A DNA stretch of 64,000 bases, from the NCBI RefSeq assembly GCF_024637375.1, contig NZ_JAGXFK010000088.1:39353-103352 (forward strand), read 5' to 3'. Positions within the stretch are counted from its first letter, which is position 1. Each line of letters opens with the position of its first letter. The DNA comes from Sediminimonas sp. (GTDB taxonomy: Bacteria; Pseudomonadota; Alphaproteobacteria; Rhodobacterales; Rhodobacteraceae). The translations under genes and the position numbers were made by a program. Positions 56,867 through 64,000 of this stretch are shown piece by piece. Below the pieces are notes generated by a model. That model was not told the origin of the DNA, ran no database searches, and saw only the letters and a list, made by a program, of their open reading frames with translations.

Positions 56867-57730
56867 GTGTTGAATCGGCAAGCGGAACACCCGGCGCCCG
56901 GGCTTTACCTGGTGGCGGTGCCCATCGGGGCGGCGCGCGACATCACGCTCAGGGCACTGGACCTGCTGGCCGGCGCCGACGTGATCGCCGCCGAGGACAC
57001 CCGCGCCATGCGTCGGCTGATGGATATCCACGGCATCGCACCGGGCGAGCGGCCGCTGCTGTCATACCACGACCATAACGGGGCGCGAATGCGACCGCGG
57101 CTGCTGGCTGAACTGGCGGCGGGCAAGTCGGTGGTCTATGCCTCGGAGGCCGGGTCGCCGCTGGTGGCCGACCCGGGGTACGCGCTGGTGCGCGCGGCGC
57201 GCGAGGCCGGGCACGCGGTGACCGCGGCGCCGGGGCCCTCGGCGGTGATCGCGGCGCTCAGCGTCGGCGGACTGCCGACCGACCGGTTCCTGTTCGCCGG
57301 GTTCCTGCCCGGCAGCGCCGGGCAGCGCAAGTCGGCGCTGGCCGAGCTGGCCGGGGCACCCGCGACGCTGGTGTTCTACGAATCGCCCAAGCGGCTGGCG
57401 GCGATGCTGCGCGATGCGGCGGCGACGCTGGGCGAGGCGCGCCGCGCGGCGGTGTGCCGGGAGTTGACCAAGAAATTCGAGGAAGTCGTCCCCGGCACCC
57501 TGGCGGAACTGGCCGCCCGCTACGACGGCGCCACCGTGAAAGGCGAAATCGTGGTGCTGGTGGATCGTGGGCATTCGGCGAATATTAACGAAGATGACTT
57601 AAACCGTTTGCTTGAAACGGCGCTTGCGGCCCATTCTCTGCGGGATGCCGTCGACAGCGTCACTGCCCGGACGGGGCTGCCGCGCCGCCGCGTTTACCAG
57701 GCGGCGCTGCGGCTGGGGCAAGGTGACTGA
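56867..57730 (+). CDS. rsmI: 16S rRNA (cytidine(1402)-2'-O)-methyltransferase
   Basis: 287 residues of the SAM-dependent tetrapyrrole methylase fold: GLYLVAVPIGAARDITLRAL at the start, IAAEDTR near 40, SEAGSPLVADPG near 92 and APGPSAVIAALSVGGLPTDR near 122. It methylates C1402 of 16S rRNA on the ribose. It starts at a GTG, 85 bp from the divergent LpoA-like gene, with yraN following. Confidence 0.95.
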   Translation: MLNRQAEHPAPGLYLVAVPIGAARDITLRALDLLAGADVIAAEDTRAMRRLMDIHGIAPGERPLLSYHDHNGARMRPRLLAELAAGKSVVYASEAGSPLVADPGYALVRAAREAGHAVTAAPGPSAVIAALSVGGLPTDRFLFAGFLPGSAGQRKSALAELAGAPATLVFYESPKRLAAMLRDAAATLGEARRAAVCRELTKKFEEVVPGTLAELAARYDGATVKGEIVVLVDRGHSANINEDDLNRLLETALAAHSLRDAVDSVTARTGLPRRRVYQAALRLGQGD

Positions 57731-57783
57731 CACTGACCAAGCGGCGCGGTATCGCGCAACGGCCGGGACGAGGAAGGGATGAC

Positions 57784-58197
57784 ATGACACTGCATTTCGA
57801 CGCCGACGCCGGCATCGCCGAACCGGCCGCCCGGCGCCGCGCCGCGGGCCGGCGTGCCCATCTTGCCGGGCAGGCCGGCGAGGCGTGCGTGGAACGGGAT
57901 TATGTGGCGCGCGGGATGCGCCCGGTGGCGCGGCGCTGGCGCGGTGGCGGCGGCGAGATCGACCTGATCCTGCGCGACGGGGACGGCCTGGTTTTCGTCG
58001 AGGTCAAGGCGGCGCGCGATTTCGACCGCGCCGCGGAAAGCCTGTCGGCGGCGCAGATGCGGCGCATCTGCACGGCTGCCAGCGTCTATGCCGCGCAGGA
58101 CCGGGGCGGGCAGCTTTGCGGAATGCGTTTTGATGTCGCGCTGGTCAACGGGCGCGGCGAGACCCGGATCATCGAGAACGCGTTCGGCGATTTCTGA
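57784..58197 (+). CDS. yraN: UPF0102 (YraN) family endonuclease-like protein
   Basis: 137 residues. GEACVERDYVARGM and GGEIDLILRDGDGLVFVEVK show the PD-(D/E)xK-like nuclease core (E, D, ExK) of the YraN family. Such proteins are predicted nucleases but the target is unknown. It follows rsmI after a 53 bp gap, as in many genomes. Confidence 0.93.
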   Translation: MTLHFDADAGIAEPAARRRAAGRRAHLAGQAGEACVERDYVARGMRPVARRWRGGGGEIDLILRDGDGLVFVEVKAARDFDRAAESLSAAQMRRICTAASVYAAQDRGGQLCGMRFDVALVNGRGETRIIENAFGDF

Positions 58198-58254
58198 TTT
58201 GCCTCCGGCGGTGGGTTGCGCCATTCAATGGACGACACCGCAGGGGGACGCGAC

Positions 58255-59190
58255 ATGAAAATCGCCTTTCAGATGGATCCGATCGGCCCGGTCGACATCG
58301 ATGCCGACAGCACTTTCCGCCTGGCCGAGGAAGCGCAGGCGCGCGGCCACGAGTTGTTCTACTACACGCCCGACATGCTGGCCTATCAGGAGGGGCGGAT
58401 CACCGCGCGGGGCTGGCCGCTGACGGTGCGGCGGGTGGCGGGCGACCATTTCGGCCTCGGCGCCGAAGCCGAGGTGGACCTGGCCGATTTCGATGTCGTC
58501 TGGCTGCGCCAGGATCCGCCCTTCGACATGTTCTACATCACCACGACGCACCTGTTGCAGCGCATCCACCCGGGCACCCTGGTGGTGAACGACCCGTTCT
58601 GGGTGCGCAACTACCCGGAAAAGCTGATGGTGCTGGATTTTCCCGAACTGACGCCGCCGACCACCATCGCGCGCGACCTGGCCACCATCCGTGCTTTCAA
58701 GGACACGCATGGCGATGTCATCCTCAAGCCGCTTTACGGTAATGGCGGCGCCGGGGTGTTCCGCCTGACCGAAAGCGACCGCAACCTTGCCTCGCTGCAC
58801 GAGCTGTTCGCCGGGTTCACGCGCGAGCCCTTGATCGTGCAGAAGTTTCTGCCGGCCGTGTCGAAGGGCGACAAGCGGGTGATCCTGGTCGACGGTGTGC
58901 CGGCGGGGGCCATCAACCGGGTGCCGGCGGTGGGCGAGACGCGGTCGAACATGCATGTGGGCGGGCGCGCCGAGAGGGCCGAGCTGACCGCGCGCGACCG
59001 CGAGATATGCGCCGCCATCGGCCCGCTTCTGCGCGACAAGGGGCAGGTTTTCGTCGGCATCGACGTGATCGGCGACTACCTGACCGAGATCAACGTGACC
59101 TCGCCCACCGGCATACAGGAGCTGGAGCGATTCGACGGCAGCAACGTGGCCGGGCTGATCTGGGACGCGATCGAGGCGCGGCGGGCATGA
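58255..59190 (+). CDS. gshB: Glutathione synthetase
   Basis: 311 residues of the ATP-grasp family. [20 protein letters not shown] at the N-terminus, [10 protein letters not shown] near 85, [14 protein letters not shown] near 160 and [16 protein letters not shown] near 280 are GshB hallmarks. It joins gamma-glutamylcysteine and glycine. ATG at 58255 with AGGGGGA upstream; the frame is open a little further. The stop overlaps the next gene (ATGA). Confidence 0.96.
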   Translation: MKIAFQMDPIGPVDIDADSTFRLAEEAQARGHELFYYTPDMLAYQEGRITARGWPLTVRRVAGDHFGLGAEAEVDLADFDVVWLRQDPPFDMFYITTTHLLQRIHPGTLVVNDPFWVRNYPEKLMVLDFPELTPPTTIARDLATIRAFKDTHGDVILKPLYGNGGAGVFRLTESDRNLASLHELFAGFTREPLIVQKFLPAVSKGDKRVILVDGVPAGAINRVPAVGETRSNMHVGGRAERAELTARDREICAAIGPLLRDKGQVFVGIDVIGDYLTEINVTSPTGIQELERFDGSNVAGLIWDAIEARRA

Positions 59191-60098
59191 GCCTGTTGCG
59201 GCCGCTGCTGAACACCTGGCTGCGGCTGGTCGAAAAACCCCGCCTGGCGCGGGCCCACGAACCACAGGCGCTGCGCCGCACCTTCGAGGCCCATGCGCGG
59301 CTGTTCTTTCACGACCCGCGCGGCAGCCGTTTCAGCGCCGGCAGCCTGGGTGGCGTGCCGGTCAAGTGGGCCACGGCGCCGGGTGTGGATGCCGTGGCCG
59401 GGCCGCTGGTGCTGCATTTCCACGGCGGCGGTTACGTCTTCGGGTCGCCGCGCACGCATCGGGCGATGCTGGCGCGGCTGTCGGCGCTGGCGGGGGTGCC
59501 GGCCTGCCTGCCTGATTACCGCCTGGCGCCCGAGCACCCGTTTCCGGCGGCGGTGGAGGACGCGCTGGCGGTCTGGCGCGCGGTGGCCGACCGGCCGGGC
59601 GGCGTGATCGTGGGCGGCGACAGCGCCGGCGGCGGGCTGGCGCTGGCGCTGATGGGCGAGATCCTGCGCCAAGGGTTGCCGGTGCCAAGGGGGCTGTATG
59701 CGATGTCGCCGCTGACTGACATGACCTTTTCCGGCGCCAGCGTGCATGAAAACGCGCGCGCCGAGGCCATGCTGCCGGTCAGCCGGGTGGATGACATGGC
59801 GGCGATGTACCTGCCGCAGGGTGGCGCCGAGGACCCGCGCGCCTCGCCGCTGTTTGCCGATTTCACCGGCGGGCCGCCGGTGTGGCTGTGCGTCGGCGAT
59901 ACCGAGATCCTGCGCGACGACACGCGGCGCATGGCCGCGCGACTGCGCGACCAGGGTGTGCCGGTCGAGGTGACACTCGCCCACGACCTGCCCCATGTCT
60001 GGCCGATCTTCCAGCCATTACTGCCCGAGGCGATGGCGACCCTGCGCGCGCTGGCGGGCTGGATCAGCCGTCGCCCAGCCCCGTCAGACGGTAGCTGA
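59187..60098 (+). CDS. Alpha/beta hydrolase, HSL-type esterase family
   Basis: 303 residues. [17 protein letters not shown] (oxyanion HGGG near 77), catalytic serine in [11 protein letters not shown] near 143, DTEIL with the aspartate near 240 and [12 protein letters not shown] with the histidine near 270. It is a carboxylesterase of the hormone-sensitive-lipase family; the substrate is unknown. It is coupled to gshB by ATGA and runs 35 bases into the 3' end of comM, which is on the other strand. Confidence 0.88.
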   Translation: MSLLRPLLNTWLRLVEKPRLARAHEPQALRRTFEAHARLFFHDPRGSRFSAGSLGGVPVKWATAPGVDAVAGPLVLHFHGGGYVFGSPRTHRAMLARLSALAGVPACLPDYRLAPEHPFPAAVEDALAVWRAVADRPGGVIVGGDSAGGGLALALMGEILRQGLPVPRGLYAMSPLTDMTFSGASVHENARAEAMLPVSRVDDMAAMYLPQGGAEDPRASPLFADFTGGPPVWLCVGDTEILRDDTRRMAARLRDQGVPVEVTLAHDLPHVWPIFQPLLPEAMATLRALAGWISRRPAPSDGS

Positions 60099-61578
60099 GC
60101 GCCTCGGCCAGGTGCGGCAGCGCCACCGCGTCGGCGCCGTCCAGATCGGCGATGGTGCGCGCCACCCTGAGCACCCGGTGATAGCCACGCGCGGTCAGCC
60201 CGAAACGGTCGGCGGCGCGGGCGAGCAGCGCGCGCCCCTCGGTATCGGGGGTGGCAATTTCCTCGAGCATCGCGCCCTCGGCATCGGCGTTGAGATGCGC
60301 GCTGGGCTGGTCGGCAAAGCGCGCCTGCTGGCACGCGCGGGCGTCGGCGACGCGCGCCGCCACGGTGACCGATGCGTCGCCCGCGGCGGGCAGGCCGAGA
60401 TCGGAGAACGCGACGGGCGGCACCTCGATGCGCATATCGAAGCGGTCCATCAGCGGGCCCGAGATACGGCCCATGTAATCGGCGCCGCAGCCGGGGGCGC
60501 GCGAACAGGCGCGCCCCGCGTCGCCAAGGTGGCCGCATTTGCAGGGGTTGGCGGCGGCGACCAGCAAAAAGCGACACGGGTAGGTCACATGCGCGTTGGC
60601 GCGCGCGATCATCACCTCGCCGGTCTCGATCGGCTGGCGCAGGGTTTCCAGCACCGTGCGCGGAAATTCGGGGAATTCGTCCATGAACAGCACCCCGTTA
60701 TGGGCGAGGCTGATTTCGCCGGGCCGGGCGCTGCGCCCGCCGCCGACGATGGCGGCCATCGAGGCGGTGTGATGCGGCTCGCGGAACGGGCGAGTGCGGG
60801 AAATGCCGCCGGCGTCCAGCAGCCCGGCCAGCGAGTGGATCATCGAGGTATCCAGCGCCTCGGCGGCGGTGAGGTCGGGCAGGATGCCGGGCAGGCGGGC
60901 GGCCAGCATCGATTTACCCGAGCCGGGGCTGCCGACCATCATCAGGTGGTGGCGTCCGGCGGCGGCGATTTCCAGCGCCCGCTTGGCGCGTTCCTGGCCC
61001 TTGACGTCGCGCAGGCAGCGCGCGCTGGCGTCCTGCGTCACCTCGCCCGGTTCGGCCGGGGCGAGCGGGGTCTGGCCGGTGAAGTGGCGCACCACGTCAC
61101 CCAGCCCGCGCGGCGCAATCACTTGCGTGGCGCCGACCCAGGCGGCCTCGGCCCCGCAGGCGCGCGGGCACAGCAACATGCGGTCTTCGCGGGCGGCGGC
61201 CATGGCGGCGGGCAGGGCACCGTTGACCGCGACCAGGTCGCCGTCGAGCGACAGCTCGCCCAGTGCGGTCGTGCCCGCGGCGGCATCGTCGGGGATGATT
61301 TCGAGCGCCGCCAGCAACGCCAGCGCGATGGGCAGGTCGAAATGGCTGCCCTCCTTGGGCAGGTCGGCGGGCGACAGGTTGACGGTGATGCGCTTGGCCG
61401 GCAGCGCGATCGACAGTGCGTTCAGCGCCGCGCGCACCCGTTCGCGCGCCTCGCTGACCGCCTTGTCGGGCAGTCCGACGATGGCGAATGCCGGCAGACC
61501 TGGGGCGACGGCGCACTGCACCTCGACGGTGCGGGCGCTGACGCCTTCGAACGCGACCGTGTAAGCGTGCGAGACCAT
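60064..61578 (-). CDS. comM: ComM/YifB family AAA+ protein (Mg-chelatase-like)
   Basis: 504 residues. An N-terminal LonC-like domain (VEVQCAVAPGLPAFAIVG), then AAA+ with Walker A GSPGSGKS near 220, GVLFMDEFPEF near 300 (Walker B) and a C-terminal zinc-like Cys segment (NPCKCGHLGDAGRACSRAPG). ComM drives branch migration during natural transformation. The start at 61578 has GGGGGT upstream. TTAAC half sites lie 25-60 bp before it. Confidence 0.93.
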   Translation of the reverse strand: MVSHAYTVAFEGVSARTVEVQCAVAPGLPAFAIVGLPDKAVSEARERVRAALNALSIALPAKRITVNLSPADLPKEGSHFDLPIALALLAALEIIPDDAAAGTTALGELSLDGDLVAVNGALPAAMAAAREDRMLLCPRACGAEAAWVGATQVIAPRGLGDVVRHFTGQTPLAPAEPGEVTQDASARCLRDVKGQERAKRALEIAAAGRHHLMMVGSPGSGKSMLAARLPGILPDLTAAEALDTSMIHSLAGLLDAGGISRTRPFREPHHTASMAAIVGGGRSARPGEISLAHNGVLFMDEFPEFPRTVLETLRQPIETGEVMIARANAHVTYPCRFLLVAAANPCKCGHLGDAGRACSRAPGCGADYMGRISGPLMDRFDMRIEVPPVAFSDLGLPAAGDASVTVAARVADARACQQARFADQPSAHLNADAEGAMLEEIATPDTEGRALLARAADRFGLTARGYHRVLRVARTIADLDGADAVALPHLAEALSYRLTGLGDG

Positions 61579-61603
61579 GCCGACCCCCTGTGGCAAGACA
61601 TGG

Positions 61604-61640
61604 TTAACGCTTAAGCGCGGAGGGTTGCGGAAAGGTTAAC
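61604..61640. promoter_or_regulatory. CtrA-like half sites before comM
   Basis: GTTAAC at 61603-61608 reads TTAACCAT-like on the comM strand, with TTAAG at 61611-61615 and another TTAAC at 61636-61640. They are half sites, not the full TTAAC-N5-GTTAAC box. comM is under CtrA influence in some Rhodobacterales, so the clustering is suggestive. Confidence 0.4.
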
Positions 61641-61654
61641 GGCGGTGCGGCGTT

Positions 61655-62560
61655 TCACACCCCGCCGAGGTGTTTCTCGCCGCGGGCTTGGGCCAGCGTG
61701 ATCTGGCGCTGGCGTTCGCGGAAGCGGGTCTTGTCATCCGGCGATGTTTCATCGGCGCAGTGATGGCAGGACACGCCTTGTTCGTATTCGGCGCGCGCGC
61801 GGTCGGCGGGCAGGATTGGCCGGCGGCAAGCATGGCACAACTCGTGCGGCCCTTCGCGCAGGCCGTGACCGACCGACACGCGCCGATCGAAGACGAAGCA
61901 GTCGCCGCGCCAGGCGCTGTGCTCGGGCGGCACCTCTTCGAGGTACTTCAGGATGCCGCCACGCAGGTGGTAGACATCCTCGACCCCCTGTTCCAGCAGG
62001 TAACTGGTGGATTTCTCGCAGCGAATACCGCCGGTGCAGAACATCGCGATGCGCTTGTTGTGAAAGCGGTGCTTGTTCTTTTCCCACCAGGCGGGAAAGT
62101 CGCGAAAGCTGTCGGTGCCGGGGTCGACCGCGCCCTGGAACGTGCCGATGGCGACCTCGTAGGCGTTGCGGGTGTCGATCACCGCCACGTCCGGCGCGCG
62201 GATCAGATCGTTCCAATCGGCGGGCGCAACGTAGCTCCCGGCCCGCGCGCGCGGGTCCACGCCGGGCTGTCCCATGGTGACAATCTCGCGCTTGAGGCGC
62301 ACCTTGAGCCGGGGGAAAGGGGGATTGGACGCGGTGCTTTCCTTCCACTCCAGATCGGCGCAGCCGGGCAGGGCGCGGATATGGGCCAGCACCGCGTCGA
62401 TGCCGGCGCGGTCGCCGGCGACGGTGCCGTTGATGCCCTCTGGCGCCAGCAGCAGCGTGCCGGTGATGCCGTGTGCCGCGCAGACCGCCCGCAGGGGCGC
62501 GCGCAGCGCGGCCGGCTCGGCGAACCGGGTGAAGTGGTAAAGCGCGGCAACGGTGTACAT
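61655..62560 (-). CDS. trhO: tRNA uridine(34) hydroxylase, rhodanese family
   Basis: 301 residues. An acylphosphatase-like N-terminus, then a rhodanese domain with the catalytic cysteine C175 in [12 protein letters not shown] and a cysteine-rich C-terminus (CHACRRP, CHHC) that may bind zinc. TrhO adds a hydroxyl to U34 of tRNAs, used for 5-methoxyuridine/cmo5U. ATG at 62560 is chosen because [10 protein letters not shown] is the usual start. Confidence 0.93.
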   Translation of the reverse strand: MYTVAALYHFTRFAEPAALRAPLRAVCAAHGITGTLLLAPEGINGTVAGDRAGIDAVLAHIRALPGCADLEWKESTASNPPFPRLKVRLKREIVTMGQPGVDPRARAGSYVAPADWNDLIRAPDVAVIDTRNAYEVAIGTFQGAVDPGTDSFRDFPAWWEKNKHRFHNKRIAMFCTGGIRCEKSTSYLLEQGVEDVYHLRGGILKYLEEVPPEHSAWRGDCFVFDRRVSVGHGLREGPHELCHACRRPILPADRARAEYEQGVSCHHCADETSPDDKTRFRERQRQITLAQARGEKHLGGV

Positions 62561-62668
62561 GGCGCGCGATTTACGCCAGCCGCGCCGGCCGCACAAGGGG
62601 CGCCATTGACGCCCGCGCCCGCCGCGCCGTAAGCCTGTCGCTGGCCGCAAGAGCCGGAGGAGGCAGCC

Positions 62669-63961
62669 ATGATCGACATCGCCACGCGCGTCTGGAACCA
62701 CCGCTGGAAGATCGACCCGGTGGTGCGGTCGCTGATCGACAACGATTTCTACAAGTTGCTGATGTGCCAGTCGGTGCTGCGCAACATGCCCGACACGGTG
62801 GTCACCTTCAGCCTGATCAACCGCTCGGAGCATGTGCCGCTGGCGCGGCTGATCGACGAGGGCGAGCTGCGCGAACAGCTCGACCACATCCGGTCGCTGT
62901 CGCTAACGCGCGGCGAATCGACCTACCTGCGCGGCAACACCTTTTACGGCAAGCGGCAGATGTTCCGCCCCGATTTCATGGAGTGGCTCGAAAACCTGCG
63001 TTTGCCGCCTTACCACCTGGAACGGGTGGGCGACCAGTACGAGCTGACCTTCGAGGGGACGTGGCCCGAGGTGATGCTGTGGGAGATCCCGGCGCTGGCG
63101 GTGCTGATGGAGCTGCGCGGGCGCGCCGTGCTGGGCTGCATGGGGCGGTTCGAATTGCAGGTTCTTTATGCCCGCGCGTTGACCAAGTTGTGGGAAAAGG
63201 TCGAGGCGTTGCAGGGCATCGAGGGGCTGCGGCTGGCCGATTTCGGCACCCGGCGGCGCCACAGCTACCTGTGGCAGGATCGTTGCGTTCAGGCATTGAT
63301 CGAGGGGTTGGGCGAGAAATTCATCGGCACCTCGAATTGCCATATCGCCATGAAGCGCGATATCGAGGCGATCGGCACCAATGCCCACGAATTGCCCATG
63401 GTCTACGCCGCGCTGGCGCGCAACGACGCCGAATTGCGCCAGGCGCCCTACCGGGTAATGGCGGATTGGCAGGAGGAACACGATGGCAACCTGCGCATTG
63501 TCTTGCCCGACACCTTCGGCACCGAGGCGTTTCTGGACAACGCCCCAGAATGGCTGGCCGGGTGGACGGGAATGCGAATCGACAGCGGCGACCCCGAGGC
63601 CGGCGCCGAGGCGGTGATCAACTGGTGGCGGAAGATGGGCGAAGATCCGCGCGAGAAATTGCTTATCTTTTCAGATGGCCTGGATGTTTCGCGCATCAAG
63701 CAATTGCACGGCCGATTTCACGGGCGGGTGCGGGTGTCGTTCGGCTGGGGCACCTACCTGACCAACGATTTCCGCGGGCTGGCCCCGAATGACGCGCTGG
63801 CGCCGTTCTCACTGGTCTGCAAGGCGGTCGCCGCGGATGGCAAGCCGACGGTGAAATTGTCTGATAACCCCATGAAATCATTGGGACCACAGGGCGAGAT
63901 CGCGCGTTACCGCCGGGTTTTCGGCAGTGCCGAAGGGGTCGCCCAGGCGGTTTCGGTCTGA
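62669..63961 (+). CDS. pncB: Nicotinate phosphoribosyltransferase
   Basis: 430 residues. Typical N-terminus [19 protein letters not shown], the regulatory histidine region [21 protein letters not shown] near 230 and [14 protein letters not shown] near 310 that binds phosphoribosyl pyrophosphate. It makes nicotinate mononucleotide for NAD salvage. GGAGG lies before the ATG. The stop is followed by a run of 15 C bases. Confidence 0.95.
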   Translation: MIDIATRVWNHRWKIDPVVRSLIDNDFYKLLMCQSVLRNMPDTVVTFSLINRSEHVPLARLIDEGELREQLDHIRSLSLTRGESTYLRGNTFYGKRQMFRPDFMEWLENLRLPPYHLERVGDQYELTFEGTWPEVMLWEIPALAVLMELRGRAVLGCMGRFELQVLYARALTKLWEKVEALQGIEGLRLADFGTRRRHSYLWQDRCVQALIEGLGEKFIGTSNCHIAMKRDIEAIGTNAHELPMVYAALARNDAELRQAPYRVMADWQEEHDGNLRIVLPDTFGTEAFLDNAPEWLAGWTGMRIDSGDPEAGAEAVINWWRKMGEDPREKLLIFSDGLDVSRIKQLHGRFHGRVRVSFGWGTYLTNDFRGLAPNDALAPFSLVCKAVAADGKPTVKLSDNPMKSLGPQGEIARYRRVFGSAEGVAQAVSV

Positions 63962-63976
63962 TCCACGTTGCCGCTG

Positions 63977-63991
63977 CCCCCCCCCCCCCCC
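63977..63991. repeat. Run of 15 C residues downstream of pncB
   Basis: A homopolymer C15 begins 16 bp after the pncB stop. It may be slippage-prone or an assembly artefact; the window ends 9 bp later. Confidence 0.8.
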
Positions 63992-64000
63992 GGCAGGCCC

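Overview
The window reads as a GC-rich alphaproteobacterial chromosome segment, most probably from the Rhodobacteraceae (Roseobacter/Rhodobacter group). The grounds are the gene content and order: argH-lysA-TIGR02302; ftsEX-plsC; lpd-odhB-sucA-sucD-sucC-mdh followed by mcl2-NnrU-mch-sdhCDAB; and ecm/ccr of the ethylmalonyl-CoA (EMC) pathway. Almost every base is coding. I recognise about 66 genes and no rRNA, tRNA, insertion sequence, integrase or CRISPR array.

Layout. 0-12 kb: end of a COQ9-family gene, rpsU, a TlpA-type thioredoxin divergent from argH, a tiny lipoprotein, DUF2834, lysA, a TIGR02302 membrane protein, a zinc-ribbon protein, ftsE-ftsX-plsC. 10.8-22.7 kb (minus strand): the lower TCA cycle, mdh, sucC, sucD, DUF805, sucA, odhB and lpdA. 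Three accessory insertions sit in it: an AT-rich secreted orphan between sucC and sucD, a BrnT/BrnA-like toxin-antitoxin pair whose start overlaps the odhB stop, and an AT-rich coiled-coil/zinc-ribbon orphan joined to a MAPEG gene. 22.8-30 kb (plus): a TSUP permease, then malyl-CoA thioesterase, NnrU, DUF1737, mesaconyl-CoA hydratase and sdhCDAB. 30-34.9 kb: a YiiX-like lipoprotein, ornithine decarboxylase behind a structured leader, DUF1989, GNAT, DUF4168. 34.9-39.9 kb: ecm, a GPAT-like acyltransferase, ccr.

40-41.7 kb is a LuxR/LuxI quorum-sensing locus with a CtrA-type box in front. 41.7-47.4 kb has a RecD-like helicase, an SDR, a TIGR02186-TSUP pair, rimI, tsaB and nfuA. 47.5-64 kb has uspA, a class IV aminotransferase, trpS, a catalytically dead rhomboid homologue, murJ, glnD, an LpoA-like periplasmic protein, rsmI, yraN, gshB, an alpha/beta hydrolase, comM, trhO and pncB.

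How it works together. The TCA and EMC genes form one carbon-assimilation block: ccr, ecm, mch and mcl2 turn acetyl-CoA into glyoxylate and malate precursors, and sdh, mdh and suc process the C4 products. The clearest regulatory signal is a pair of TGTGATCACA palindromes spaced exactly 21 bp centre to centre, present upstream of both sucC and sdhC. A second candidate motif (ATTGC...GCGCA) is shared by the ecm and ccr upstream regions. CtrA-like elements occur at the quorum-sensing locus and before comM, suggesting that cell-cycle/CtrA control, quorum sensing and competence are linked. All regulatory statements are inferences from reading the bases.
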